Source: Ga0077527 sp945862135
Lineage (GTDB): Bacteria; Pseudomonadota; Gammaproteobacteria; Burkholderiales; SG8-41
Assembly: GCA_964203275.1 (NCBI GenBank)
Contig: CAXNMF010000005.1
Coordinates: forward strand, 219,047 to 283,046
Reading direction: 5' to 3'
Length of the DNA stretch: 64,000 bases
The stretch's first letter is position 1, and each line of letters begins with the position of its first letter. Under the pieces are notes generated by a model, which had not been told where the DNA came from, searched no databases, and saw only the letters and a program-made list of their open reading frames with translations. The position numbers and the translations under genes are program-made. Positions 45,964-54,747 of this stretch are shown in pieces.

Positions 45964-45988
45964 AAAAGCCCCGCCGCAGCGGGGCTCG
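45964..45988 (-). terminator. Intrinsic terminator for the MBL-fold gene
   Basis: AGCCCCGC and GCGGGGCT form a stem (45967-45988). On the minus strand it is followed by five Ts, so it serves the MBL-fold gene; on the plus strand there is no T-run but it may still slow the Bug operon transcript. Confidence 0.7.
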
Positions 45989-46007
45989 TTGTCGGTGGTG
46001 AAACAGC

Positions 46008-46907
46008 TCAGGTGCCGCGGCCCCACAGGCCGCAGTAGCGGCGCAGCACAAAGGGCAGGCCGGCGGCATAGCCGGGCCAGGATTCGTACTGCGGCAGTTT
46101 GACTTCCTTCTCCGCCGGTTCCCAGCATTTACCCTCGCGCGCAGCCGTTTTGACGGCATCGGAAGCGTCGCGCAGAAACTGCAGTTGCGCACGCACATCA
46201 TCCTTGGTGCCAAGGCGACCCCCGGGTTGGCCGGGGTGTCCGGGGATCAGGCGTTCCCATTCAAGGTCGAGGATTTCGCGGATCGATTGTTCGGCTTCCA
46301 GCGGATGAAAATCGATCATGCCGCGGCCGGGCACTGTTCCAACCGGCAAGATATCGACGACGAAGATGATTTTTTCCTTCGGCAGGCGCATGACGATGGT
46401 GCTGTCGGAATGATTGAGGCCGTGGTAACTCAGTTCGAGCGTGGTGCCGCCGAGGCGGATGGTCTTGCCGCGGCTGAAGGTTTCGTCAGGCAGCGGCGTC
46501 GCCGGATCCTTGATCATTTCGAGGCGCTCCAGTGCACGCTTGTGCGCGACGATGGTTGCGCCAGCATCCTTGAATGGCTTGCCGCCGGCGATGTGGTCGT
46601 AGTGATGATGGCTGTAGACCAGGTATTTGATCGGTTGCTTGGTGATCTTGCGGATTTCGTCGATGTAGGTGGTCACCGCCTGCGGCCGGCCGTAGCCGAT
46701 GGGATCGGTGGCAATCACGCCGTCCGGTGTGACCACGAACATCGCCTGATGGTTGCCGTAGCGGAAGACGTAAACGTTGTCAGTGCCGGCGACCTTGGTT
46801 GTGGCGAACAGCGGTGGTTTCACCGCGGGGGCAGAGGCCGGTTTGTCCTGAGTGCTGGCGCTGGTGGAAATCGCAAAAGTGATGATCGCAAGCATGATGC
46901 GCAACAT
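46008..46907 (-). CDS. MBL-fold metallo-hydrolase, exported
   Basis: A 299-residue metallo-beta-lactamase-fold protein with a signal peptide (MLRIMLAIITFAISTSAS). The metal site is YSHHHYDHIAGG, with further ligands in HGLNHSDST and the Asp in FVVDILPVG, and the last His in IPGHPGQPG. It resembles quinoprotein relay or SoxH-like MBL hydrolases rather than true beta-lactamases. The substrate is unknown. Confidence 0.88.
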   Translation of the reverse strand: MLRIMLAIITFAISTSASTQDKPASAPAVKPPLFATTKVAGTDNVYVFRYGNHQAMFVVTPDGVIATDPIGYGRPQAVTTYIDEIRKITKQPIKYLVYSHHHYDHIAGGKPFKDAGATIVAHKRALERLEMIKDPATPLPDETFSRGKTIRLGGTTLELSYHGLNHSDSTIVMRLPKEKIIFVVDILPVGTVPGRGMIDFHPLEAEQSIREILDLEWERLIPGHPGQPGGRLGTKDDVRAQLQFLRDASDAVKTAAREGKCWEPAEKEVKLPQYESWPGYAAGLPFVLRRYCGLWGRGT

Positions 46908-47136
46908 GTTTGATCTCCGGGATATTGCAGTCGGGCCATCCCCACTGCGGCGGCGATTATTATGCCTTTGGGTGGAGCCGCAACTGACGGCGATATTTTG
47001 CCGCTTGTGGGGAATAGTTGACGGGGTATTTGTGTTTCAGGTCGTCGCCAAGCTTTACAAGTGCGGGATGCATGGCCAGAATCATCTGACAATTTAACAA
47101 TCTTCCGGTCAATGACCCGGATGCCAAGGGGGGAGC

Positions 47137-48120
47137 ATGACAGCGACTGGCCATGTACGCAGTATCTGCGGTCTGTTGGGCGTTGCATTGTTCAGCGTAA
47201 CAACTGGCGCCGCGGCGCAGCAGAATTATCCGGTGCGGGCGATCAGGATTATCGTCCCCTCCGGCGCCGGCGGTGGTACCGACTCTACGACGCGCATGGT
47301 CCTGCCCAAGATGGATGAATCCCTGGGCCAGCGGGTAATCGCCGAAAACCGTCCCGGGGCCGGCTCCATCGTTGGCAGCGAGGCGGTTGCGCGTGCCGCT
47401 CCCGACGGTTACACGCTGCTGACCGCGATCAGCAGCATGACCATCCAGCCATCGATGCAGAAAAACCTGCCTTTCGACCCGCTGCGTGATTTCACGCCGA
47501 TCAGCCAGTTCGTGGTGTTGCCCAATATGCTGGTTGGCCATCCGTCGATGCAGCCAAAAAACATCAAGGAACTGATTGCGTATTCGAAGGCGCGCCCCGG
47601 AAAGCTGGAGTTCGGCTCGGCGGGCACGGGTTCCAATCTGCATCTGTGCATGGAAATGTTCCTGAGCATGGCCGGGCTGAAGATGGTGCATGTGCCGTAC
47701 AAAAGCGCGAGCACGGCGATTGCCGACCTGATGGCCGGGTATGTGCCGTTCATGGTGACCAATATGATCGTCGGCACGCAGCAGCTCAAGGCCGGCCGCG
47801 TGCACGCCTACGGCGTGACCAGCGCCGTGCGTTCGAAGATCGCTCCGAACATTCCGACCATCGCCGAACAGGGCGTGACCGGTTACGACGCGGTCCAGTG
47901 GTACGGCCTGATGGGCCCGGCGGGCCTGCCCAAGGACATCGTCGCCAGATTGAACAAGGCCGTGGTGTTCGCGCTGCATGACCCCGGCGTGCGCGAACGT
48001 TTCCACGCCAGTGGCGCCGACCCGGTTGGCAACTCGCCGGAAGAATTTTCGGCACTGGTGCGATCCGAGGTGACCAAATGGGCGAAGGTGGTGCAGGCTG
48101 CAGGAATCAAGCCCGAGTAG
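47137..48120 (+). CDS. Bug/TctC-family binding protein
   Basis: A 327-residue binding protein; GGGGGAGC precedes the ATG. The signal peptide ends GAAAQ, then QNYPVRAIRIIVPSGAGGGT. AAPDGYTLLTAI and VHVPYKSAST follow. It is 78 bp upstream of a NMT1/ThiY-type binding protein gene in the same direction, so two binding proteins of different transporter classes may share a transcript. Confidence 0.92.
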   Translation: MTATGHVRSICGLLGVALFSVTTGAAAQQNYPVRAIRIIVPSGAGGGTDSTTRMVLPKMDESLGQRVIAENRPGAGSIVGSEAVARAAPDGYTLLTAISSMTIQPSMQKNLPFDPLRDFTPISQFVVLPNMLVGHPSMQPKNIKELIAYSKARPGKLEFGSAGTGSNLHLCMEMFLSMAGLKMVHVPYKSASTAIADLMAGYVPFMVTNMIVGTQQLKAGRVHAYGVTSAVRSKIAPNIPTIAEQGVTGYDAVQWYGLMGPAGLPKDIVARLNKAVVFALHDPGVRERFHASGADPVGNSPEEFSALVRSEVTKWAKVVQAAGIKPE

Positions 48121-48198
48121 GTTTTTTGCTGCAAAGCCGGCGCGGCTTTTCCTCGCTCGGGTTTCACTTTGCAGGGAAATCATTTTTAGAGGCTGGTG

Positions 48199-49143
48199 AT
48201 GTCAAAAGCAAAAAGCGCACTGCAGAGCGTAAGCATGATTACTTTCGGTGGCGGATATTCGCTGCCGGCGTGGGTGGCGCAGCGCCAGGGTTTTTTTGCG
48301 AAGCACGGTATTGAAGTCAGTATCACGCACACGCCGAATTCCGTATTCCTGATGAAAAACCTGATCGAAGGCAAATTCGATCTGACGGTGACGGCGATGG
48401 ATAATCTTGTCGCCTATCAGGAAGGACAGGGCGAAGCGGCGTACGAAGGCGAATGCGATCTTGTGGCCTTCATGGGTGTTGATGACAGCTTCCAGAGCCT
48501 GATGGCCAGTCCCGACATCAAATCCGTCGCGGATCTGCGCGGGAAAAAGATCGCGGTGGATGCACTGACTACCGGTTATGCCTTCATCCTGCGCGAGATG
48601 ATTGCGCGTGCCGGTATGAGCGATGCCGATGTGACCTATGAGCGCACCGGCGGCGGTCCGATGCGACTGAAGGCCATGCTCGACGGCAATTACGCGGCGG
48701 GTCTGCTGGCGACGCCGCTGGACAAGATTGCTGCAAATCAGGGTTTTACGAAACTGGGGACCGCGCGTGAGCTGCTGGGTCGCTACCAGGGTCGCACGGG
48801 TTTTGCGCAGCGGTCGTGGATCAAGAACAACGAGGCCGCGGTGATCGGATTCATGCGTGGTTATCGCGATGCCATGAACTGGCTGTATGACCGCAACAAT
48901 CGCAGCGCGGCGGCCGGGTTGTTGATGGACAACGATTCATCGGTGACTCCGGAACTGGCGCAGCTTTCGCTCGACATCCTGCTCGACGAAAAGGGCGGCT
49001 TCTGGCGCGAACTCGCGCTGGACCTCGAAGGCATACGTACCGTGCTGGCCTTGCGCACGCGTTTCGGTGTGCCGCAGAAAACGCTGACCGATCCGCTGCG
49101 TTACGTTGACCTGGAACTGCACCGCAAGGCCTTCGGCGGCTGA
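48199..49143 (+). CDS. NMT1/THI5-like ABC-type substrate-binding protein without visible signal peptide
   Basis: A 314-residue type-II binding-protein fold of the SsuA/ThiY/TauA group: LPAWVAQRQGFFAKHGIEV, FDLTVTAMDNLVAYQEG, VADLRGKKIAVDALTTGYAF. It starts MSKAKSALQSVSMITFGGGY, straight into the domain, with no hydrophobic leader, so export is doubtful; it may be cytoplasmic, or a signal may be missing. No ABC permease or ATPase genes are nearby. ATG 48199 was preferred to GTG 48196. Confidence 0.85.
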   Translation: MSKAKSALQSVSMITFGGGYSLPAWVAQRQGFFAKHGIEVSITHTPNSVFLMKNLIEGKFDLTVTAMDNLVAYQEGQGEAAYEGECDLVAFMGVDDSFQSLMASPDIKSVADLRGKKIAVDALTTGYAFILREMIARAGMSDADVTYERTGGGPMRLKAMLDGNYAAGLLATPLDKIAANQGFTKLGTARELLGRYQGRTGFAQRSWIKNNEAAVIGFMRGYRDAMNWLYDRNNRSAAAGLLMDNDSSVTPELAQLSLDILLDEKGGFWRELALDLEGIRTVLALRTRFGVPQKTLTDPLRYVDLELHRKAFGG

Positions 49144-49193
49144 ACATCGCCAAAGGCCAGCGTAATCAGTTGCGGTGCTTTACGTCTGACGCA

Positions 49194-50876
49194 TCACGTC
49201 CGGTGCACCACCGGCGCCAGGTTGTTCTGGTCGATCATCACGTCGACGATCGCCGGCTTGCCGCTGGCGAAGGCACGTTGAATCGCGCCTTCGAGGTCCT
49301 GAGGGCGGGTGACGTGTTCGCCGTGGGCACCGAAAACTCTGGCCAGTGCGCCGAAATCCGGATTCTTGTAATCGACGGCGAAGTAACGCCCGCCGAAGTG
49401 TTCGTTCTGGAATGCACGTTCGTTGCCGAGGCCCTGATCGTTGAACACCACGTAAACCACGGCGATGTTTTCACGCACTGCGGTTTCGAGTTCGCCGATA
49501 TTGCACATCGCACCCATGTCACCCGAGGCGCACAGCACCGGGCGGTTCGGCTGCGCCAGTTTTGCGCCCATGGCGATGGGCAAAGATCCGCCGACCGATG
49601 CCCAGTCGTCGATGCACATGAACGAGTTGGGCATGTAACTCTTGAAATAGGTGCGGACATGTTTGCCGCCGTTGCCGGCATCTACAACGAGAATGCCGTC
49701 CTTCGGCAGTACTTTGCGGATGGTGTGGGCGACAAACTGCGGCTGGATCGGTTCCATGTCGGGCTTGAGCACGGCAGTGATCTCGGCATCGAATTCAGCG
49801 CGTGCTTTGGCGACATCGACCCAGGGCGTACGCGCTTTGCCTTTGGCGGCGCGTTCGGCAAGCCCTTTGATGAAGCTGGCGGCCGAACCGGCGACGCCGA
49901 GTTCCACCGGGAACACGATGCCGATCTGCCCTGGCGCCGAGGTGTTGTGGATGATCTTCGCGCTTTCACTGAAGATGCCGTACTTGTACATCGTCGAGAA
50001 CACGTCGAAGTGCGCACCGATGGCGATGATGACGTCGGCCTTGGGTGCGTTCTTGTTGGCGCTGCTGAAGGCGTTGCGGCCCAGCGGGCCGAGCGCCAGC
50101 GGATGGGTCGAGGGGAATGCATCTGGTGAATACTGCAGTACGGTGACCGGAATGCCGGTGACGGTGGCGAGCTGCTCCATGGCCGCGACCGCGTTTTCTT
50201 TCATTACGCCCCGGCCGATGACGAACAGCGGACGTTCAGCTTTGCTGATCATGGCCCAGGTGGCATCCATCTGCGCTGGATCGCATACCGCCGGCACGGT
50301 ATTGCGGTAGGCTGCGGGCACGGTGGTTTCCGGCGTGACTTGTTGCAGCAATACTTCGCTGGCGGCTTCAATATGCGTCGGACCCTGTGGTTCGGTCAGC
50401 GCGACACGGAATGCCTTGCGCACGGCTTCCTGGATTTTTTCCGGGTAGGGGATGCTGTAGGCCCATTTGGTGATGGGTTTCATGAGCGGAATCTGGTCCA
50501 TGTCCTGCGTCGCGTCACGTTCGCGCATGACGCTTTCCTGCACGCCGGTGATGCTGATCACCGGCACATTGCCCTTGAAGGCGGCAGCGGTAGCGGTGAC
50601 GATGTTGGTGATGCCCGGGCCTTCGGTGACGGTAACCACCGAGGGTTTGTTTGCAGCGCGGGAAAAACCGTAAGCCATGAAGGCTGCGCCCTGTTCGTGG
50701 CGGGTCAGAATGAAGCGAACCTGAGGTGTGGCACGCAATTCATCAAGAATGGCCAGATTCTGTGTGCCGGGAATGCCGAAGACATGGTCAATGCTTTCGC
50801 GCAGCAGGCCGTCGACCAATGCGCGCGCGCCGGTAATGGTCGGCCCGTTGGTTTTTTCCTTGGTGCTGAAACCCAT
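49194..50876 (-). CDS. Thiamine diphosphate-dependent enzyme, acetolactate synthase-like
   Basis: A 560-residue three-domain ThDP enzyme. The catalytic glutamate is E61 in LTRHEQGAAFMA. The cofactor motif reads SGDMGAMCNIGELE then VVFNDQGLGNE; the third residue of the usual GDG is methionine. The middle domain resembles the acetolactate synthase group, which includes oxalyl-CoA decarboxylase, glyoxylate carboligase and sulfoacetaldehyde acetyltransferase. With no partner small subunit nearby, a catabolic role is more likely than branched-chain amino acid synthesis. Confidence 0.9.
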   Translation of the reverse strand: MGFSTKEKTNGPTITGARALVDGLLRESIDHVFGIPGTQNLAILDELRATPQVRFILTRHEQGAAFMAYGFSRAANKPSVVTVTEGPGITNIVTATAAAFKGNVPVISITGVQESVMRERDATQDMDQIPLMKPITKWAYSIPYPEKIQEAVRKAFRVALTEPQGPTHIEAASEVLLQQVTPETTVPAAYRNTVPAVCDPAQMDATWAMISKAERPLFVIGRGVMKENAVAAMEQLATVTGIPVTVLQYSPDAFPSTHPLALGPLGRNAFSSANKNAPKADVIIAIGAHFDVFSTMYKYGIFSESAKIIHNTSAPGQIGIVFPVELGVAGSAASFIKGLAERAAKGKARTPWVDVAKARAEFDAEITAVLKPDMEPIQPQFVAHTIRKVLPKDGILVVDAGNGGKHVRTYFKSYMPNSFMCIDDWASVGGSLPIAMGAKLAQPNRPVLCASGDMGAMCNIGELETAVRENIAVVYVVFNDQGLGNERAFQNEHFGGRYFAVDYKNPDFGALARVFGAHGEHVTRPQDLEGAIQRAFASGKPAIVDVMIDQNNLAPVVHRT

Positions 50877-51080
50877 GATGTATTTCCTTGGTGGCGTGGT
50901 TCTTGAAGAGAGCCGATGTTAATCCAAAAAAACCATTCTCCGGGGTGATGTGGTCCACCAAATGAAATGATGAGTCGAATCAATGGAGACATAGACGGGA
51001 TTTGATTGCGTTTCCCGTGTCCTGGTGCTCCAATGCCTTCCGAAGCCGGGCGACACCGGCACCATTTCCGGAGGAGATTG

Positions 51081-52049
51081 ATGAATATCCGAATTTTGAA
51101 TGTCTTGATCGGCGCATTGATCTTGGCCGCGATGCTGCCTGCAGCGGCACAGAACTTTCCAGTGCGTCCGGTGCGTATGGTGGTCCCCTATCCGCCGGGC
51201 GGCGCCAACGACATTGTGGCCCGGCTGGTTTCTCCGACGCTGACCCAGCAACTCGGCCAGCAGGTTATTGTCGATAATCGTGGCGGCGGCAATACGCTGA
51301 TCGGTTCGGAGATCGTCGCCAAATCCGCCCCCAATGGTTACACGCTGCTGGTGGTCGCAGCGGGACATGCGATCAATCCAGCCCTGTACACAAAGCTGCC
51401 TTACGACACGGCGCGCGATTTCGTGCCTGTCGCGCAATTCGGTGATGGCGCCTACGTATTTGTAGCGCATCCCGGTGCCGGGGTGTCGACCAGCGCGGAA
51501 TTGATCGCGCTGGCGAAATCAAAACCCGGGCAGGTGTCCTATGCTTCATCCAGCACGGGCAACCTGACGCATCTTGCGGCGGAGCTTTTCAATTCGCTGG
51601 CCGGCATAAAAATGCTGCATGTGCCGTATAAAGGCGGCAATCCGGCAATGGCTGATCTGCTGGGCGGACGGGTGCAGGTGTTTTTCTCGACGGTAGCAGT
51701 GGCGCGGCCGCATCTGCAGTCCGGCAAGATAAAAGGTCTGGGGGTGACGACCGGCAAGCGCACCCCGGCATTGCCGAACGTGCCGACGATTGCTGAATCG
51801 GGATTACCCGGTTATGCAGTCAGCGGCTGGTACGGGGTCGTCGCGCCGAAAGGCACGCCCAAAGCGGCGATCGACAAGCTCCATGCCGCGGTGCTGGTGG
51901 CGGTCCGCCAGCCAGATATTCGCGAAAAACTTCTTGGTGTGGGTGTCGAGGCAACCGAGGTTTCACCCGCTGAATTTGGAAAACTGATTGATGCTGATAT
52001 TGCCAAGTGGAACAAAGTCGCCAAGCCGCTGAAAATCAGCATGGAATGA
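51081..52049 (+). CDS. Bug/TctC-family binding protein
   Basis: A 322-residue binding protein; ATG 51081 follows CGGAGGAG. The signal peptide ends LPAAAQ, then NFPVRPVRMVVPYPPGGAND, VDNRGGGNTLIG, APNGYTLLVVA (Asn for Asp) and HVPYKGGNP. It diverges from the ThDP enzyme gene across about 200 bp, so the two may share a control region. A bidirectional terminator follows. Confidence 0.92.
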   Translation: MNIRILNVLIGALILAAMLPAAAQNFPVRPVRMVVPYPPGGANDIVARLVSPTLTQQLGQQVIVDNRGGGNTLIGSEIVAKSAPNGYTLLVVAAGHAINPALYTKLPYDTARDFVPVAQFGDGAYVFVAHPGAGVSTSAELIALAKSKPGQVSYASSSTGNLTHLAAELFNSLAGIKMLHVPYKGGNPAMADLLGGRVQVFFSTVAVARPHLQSGKIKGLGVTTGKRTPALPNVPTIAESGLPGYAVSGWYGVVAPKGTPKAAIDKLHAAVLVAVRQPDIREKLLGVGVEATEVSPAEFGKLIDADIAKWNKVAKPLKISME

Positions 52050-52065
52050 CGGCTGGAACCCGGAT

Positions 52066-52097
52066 CAAAAAAAGCCCCGTTGCGACGGGGCTTTTTG
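52066..52097. terminator. Bidirectional intrinsic terminator
   Basis: AAAAAAAGCCCCGT and ACGGGGCTTTTT form a stem with a TGCG loop and A/T runs on both sides. It lies between the convergent Bug gene and alpha/beta hydrolase gene. Confidence 0.88.
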
Positions 52098-52113
52098 CTG
52101 GAGCGTTTATTTT

Positions 52114-52980
52114 TTATGCTGCTTTTTTCTGCAACGCACGCAATTGTTTGGCAATGAACTGCTTGACCATTTCGTGTGACAGGTCGGCTTCCGGGCTGGG
52201 CACCGCTGTCCATTCGTGTTCGCTGTTCTTGAAAATCTCCAGTTGGCAGTCGCCGCCCGCGGCGCGGTAGGTCGCGGCGAATTTCTCCTGGATCTCCGGA
52301 ATCACATTGTCGTCGTGTCCGCCCTGCATGATCAGCATCGGCATCATGACCACCTTTTCCTTGCGATCAAGGATTTCCTGCGGATTGCCTTCGTGGATGG
52401 TTTCCGGGGGATTGAAAAAGGTGTCCGACTTTTTCATCATTTCCTTGTTGCCCATTTTTTCGGCCTGGGCGCGGCGCGCCACCGGGTTGCTGATCGGCGA
52501 GCGTGTGGCAATGTAGACGGCAGTGGCGTCGACGTTTGGCGCTTCCGGCAGCGGAATCGCCGCGTATTTCGGATCATGTGGCTTCATGCCGATCAGCTGG
52601 GCAACATGGCCGCCGCTGGAGCTGCCAAGGATGCCGAAGTGGGTGATGTCGCCGTTCAATTCCCTGGCCTTGTTTTTGAGCCAGCGGATCGCGTAGTGGG
52701 CGTCCTGGATGCAGGCCGGGTAGGGCGCTTCATCGGACAGGCGCATGTCGGGCGACATCACCAGCATGCCGGAGGCTGCAATGGCACGTGCCATGGGTTC
52801 ATTGGCGTAACGGTCCTTGCGGCTCCATGCCCCGCCGTGAAGGTCGATCAATACGGGGAAGGGGCCGGGTCCCTGCGGTTGGTAGAAGCGGGCGATCAGG
52901 GTGCGTTTTGCGGACTTGCGCAATTCGACTTCCCAGCATTTGACGGCGAACAGGTTGTCGGGGTTGTATGAAACGGTCAT
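52114..52980 (-). CDS. Alpha/beta hydrolase (BD-FAE/esterase type)
   Basis: A 288-residue esterase-like protein. The oxyanion motif is VLIDLHGGAWSRKD, the nucleophile elbow FGILGSSSGGHVA, the acid in MQGGHDDNVIPE and the histidine in NSEHEWTAV. No signal peptide is present. It resembles the acetyl-xylan/formamidase-like BD-FAE group; the substrate is unknown. Confidence 0.88.
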   Translation of the reverse strand: MTVSYNPDNLFAVKCWEVELRKSAKRTLIARFYQPQGPGPFPVLIDLHGGAWSRKDRYANEPMARAIAASGMLVMSPDMRLSDEAPYPACIQDAHYAIRWLKNKARELNGDITHFGILGSSSGGHVAQLIGMKPHDPKYAAIPLPEAPNVDATAVYIATRSPISNPVARRAQAEKMGNKEMMKKSDTFFNPPETIHEGNPQEILDRKEKVVMMPMLIMQGGHDDNVIPEIQEKFAATYRAAGGDCQLEIFKNSEHEWTAVPSPEADLSHEMVKQFIAKQLRALQKKAA

Positions 52981-53097
52981 GGGCTTCTCCGGACGGGTGC
53001 AGGTGGCGAAAAGGCCATATCATAAGCCTTCCCGTGCAGGTGCTGCACGGGAAGGCAACCGTAGTCCACTATCCATAAACTCTAAGGGAAACTTCTC

Positions 53098-53400
53098 ATG
53101 CTTTGGGTCATTACCTGCGTCGACAATCCGAACACCGCAGCTATTCGCAGCAAGGTGCTGCAGCCGCATCGCGATTACCTCGCCAGCCAGAAGTCGATCA
53201 TCGTGCTTTCCGGCGCGACGCAGAACGACGAGGGTACTGAGGCCATCGGCAGTGCTTTCATACTCAACGTAAACAGCCGCGCCGAGGCGAAGAAATTTTC
53301 CGATGGTGATCCGTTCACCCAGAACGGCGTCTTCAAGAGCGTTACCATCACACGCATGCGCAAGGGGCAGTGGAATCCTGAGGTTGCTGAAGGCGCGTGA
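53098..53400 (+). CDS. YciI-family protein
   Basis: A 100-residue dimeric alpha/beta-barrel protein: MLWVITCVDNPNTAAIRSKV, QPHRDYLASQKS, SGATQNDEG and FSDGDPFTQNGVFKSVTI. The His-Asp pair expected for YciI-like lyases/dehydrochlorinase relatives is present as PHRDYL and DGDPF. It starts a two-gene operon with the DUF3095 gene 25 bp downstream. Confidence 0.9.
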   Translation: MLWVITCVDNPNTAAIRSKVLQPHRDYLASQKSIIVLSGATQNDEGTEAIGSAFILNVNSRAEAKKFSDGDPFTQNGVFKSVTITRMRKGQWNPEVAEGA

Positions 53401-53424
53401 CCAGCCTAAAGCCGTCGAATTGCC

Positions 53425-54615
53425 GTGAATTCGGAAAATTTCTATGCGACGCTGCCGGTCATCACCGAATTTGAGGCGGTGACGCGGGCGGAAAGCTTCG
53501 GTGCTTTGCCCGCTGACTGGCATGTCGCATTTTGCGATGTGCGTAATTCAACAGCTGCAGTGGCGGCGGGAAATTATCGTAATGTCAATTCGATCGGGGC
53601 AGCCGCGATTACCGCGGCCATCAATGCCGCGAATGGCGTTGATATTCCGTTCAGCTTCGAGGGTGATGGCGCAGTGATTTGTGTGCCGCCGCGCCTGCTC
53701 GACCCCATACGTTCAGCGCTGGCGAAGACGCGCGAAGTGGCGCGAGATGCCTTCGGGCTGGATCTGCGCATCGCAACGGTTCCAGTTGCTGAAATTCCCG
53801 CAGGTTTCAGCTTGCGCGTGGCACGTTATCAGGTATCGGAAAACTATGTGCAGGCGGTGTTTTCAGGTGGCGGCATTGCCTGTATCGACGCCATCGTCAA
53901 GGATCCGGCAACCGCTGAGCGGTATGTAATTGCGCCGGGTAGCGTCGAGCCGAAGGGCAGTTTCGATGGGTTTGAGTGCCGCTGGCAGGATATTCCGAGC
54001 CGGCATGGAGAAACGGTGAGCCTGATGGTGCTGGCGCTGCATCACGAACCTGAGCGCGCTGCCGGGGTGTACCGGGAGGTCATTGGCAAGGTCCGCGAAA
54101 TTTATGGCAATGAGGAGGACTGTCATCCAGTATCACTGCCACAACTGGCACTGACCCTCAGCGGCAGGCTGCTTGCTGACGAGGCTGGAATTCGCGCTGC
54201 TGGCAAAGGTATTCTCGGCCGCTGGCGCTGGGTGACGCACACGCGGCTGATGGTGATTGCTGGCTGGGTGTTGATGCGTTTGGGCATTCGTACCAAGGAT
54301 GCCGACTGGAGCCGTTACAAGCCGGATCTCGCGCGCAATACCGATGTGCGAAAGTTCTCCGATATCTATCGCCAGATTCTTTCCGGAACGACTGCACAAA
54401 GGCTTGCACTGGATGCCTGGTTGCAGGAGCGTTTCAAGCAGCGGCAATTGTTGTACGGACTGCATGTTGCCGATCGCGCGCACATGACCTGTCTGGTCTT
54501 TGATTATTCAGGACGCCATCTGCATTTTATTGATGGTGCCGACGGCGGATTGTTTCTGGCCGCAAAGGCATTCAAGAATCGCGCCGCGCAGTTCGTCAGT
54601 CGCACGGGCGTGTGA
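53425..54615 (+). CDS. DUF3095-family protein (possible nucleotidyl-cyclase-like fold)
   Basis: A 396-residue cytoplasmic protein starting with GTG. The N-terminal region has FCDVRNSTAAVAAGNYRNVN and IPFSFEGDGAVICVP, which resemble the metal-binding Asp motifs and GDG loop of class III nucleotidyl cyclases. The C-terminal half has HVADRAHMTCLVFDY and FIDGADGGLFLA. DUF3095 proteins have no established activity. Codon bias supports a real gene; the start codon has no clear Shine-Dalgarno, so coupling to the YciI gene is possible. Confidence 0.8.
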   Translation: MNSENFYATLPVITEFEAVTRAESFGALPADWHVAFCDVRNSTAAVAAGNYRNVNSIGAAAITAAINAANGVDIPFSFEGDGAVICVPPRLLDPIRSALAKTREVARDAFGLDLRIATVPVAEIPAGFSLRVARYQVSENYVQAVFSGGGIACIDAIVKDPATAERYVIAPGSVEPKGSFDGFECRWQDIPSRHGETVSLMVLALHHEPERAAGVYREVIGKVREIYGNEEDCHPVSLPQLALTLSGRLLADEAGIRAAGKGILGRWRWVTHTRLMVIAGWVLMRLGIRTKDADWSRYKPDLARNTDVRKFSDIYRQILSGTTAQRLALDAWLQERFKQRQLLYGLHVADRAHMTCLVFDYSGRHLHFIDGADGGLFLAAKAFKNRAAQFVSRTGV

Positions 54616-54747
54616 TGCGTTTATTTGTAAAATATTGTTTATAAACATTATTTTTAGCTCTTTGGGTTTTGTTATACCGGACCCTGAGCAAAAGATATTG
54701 TCCAGCCAATAATAATCCGGACACAGATCCGATTTTTGGGAGGGGTT

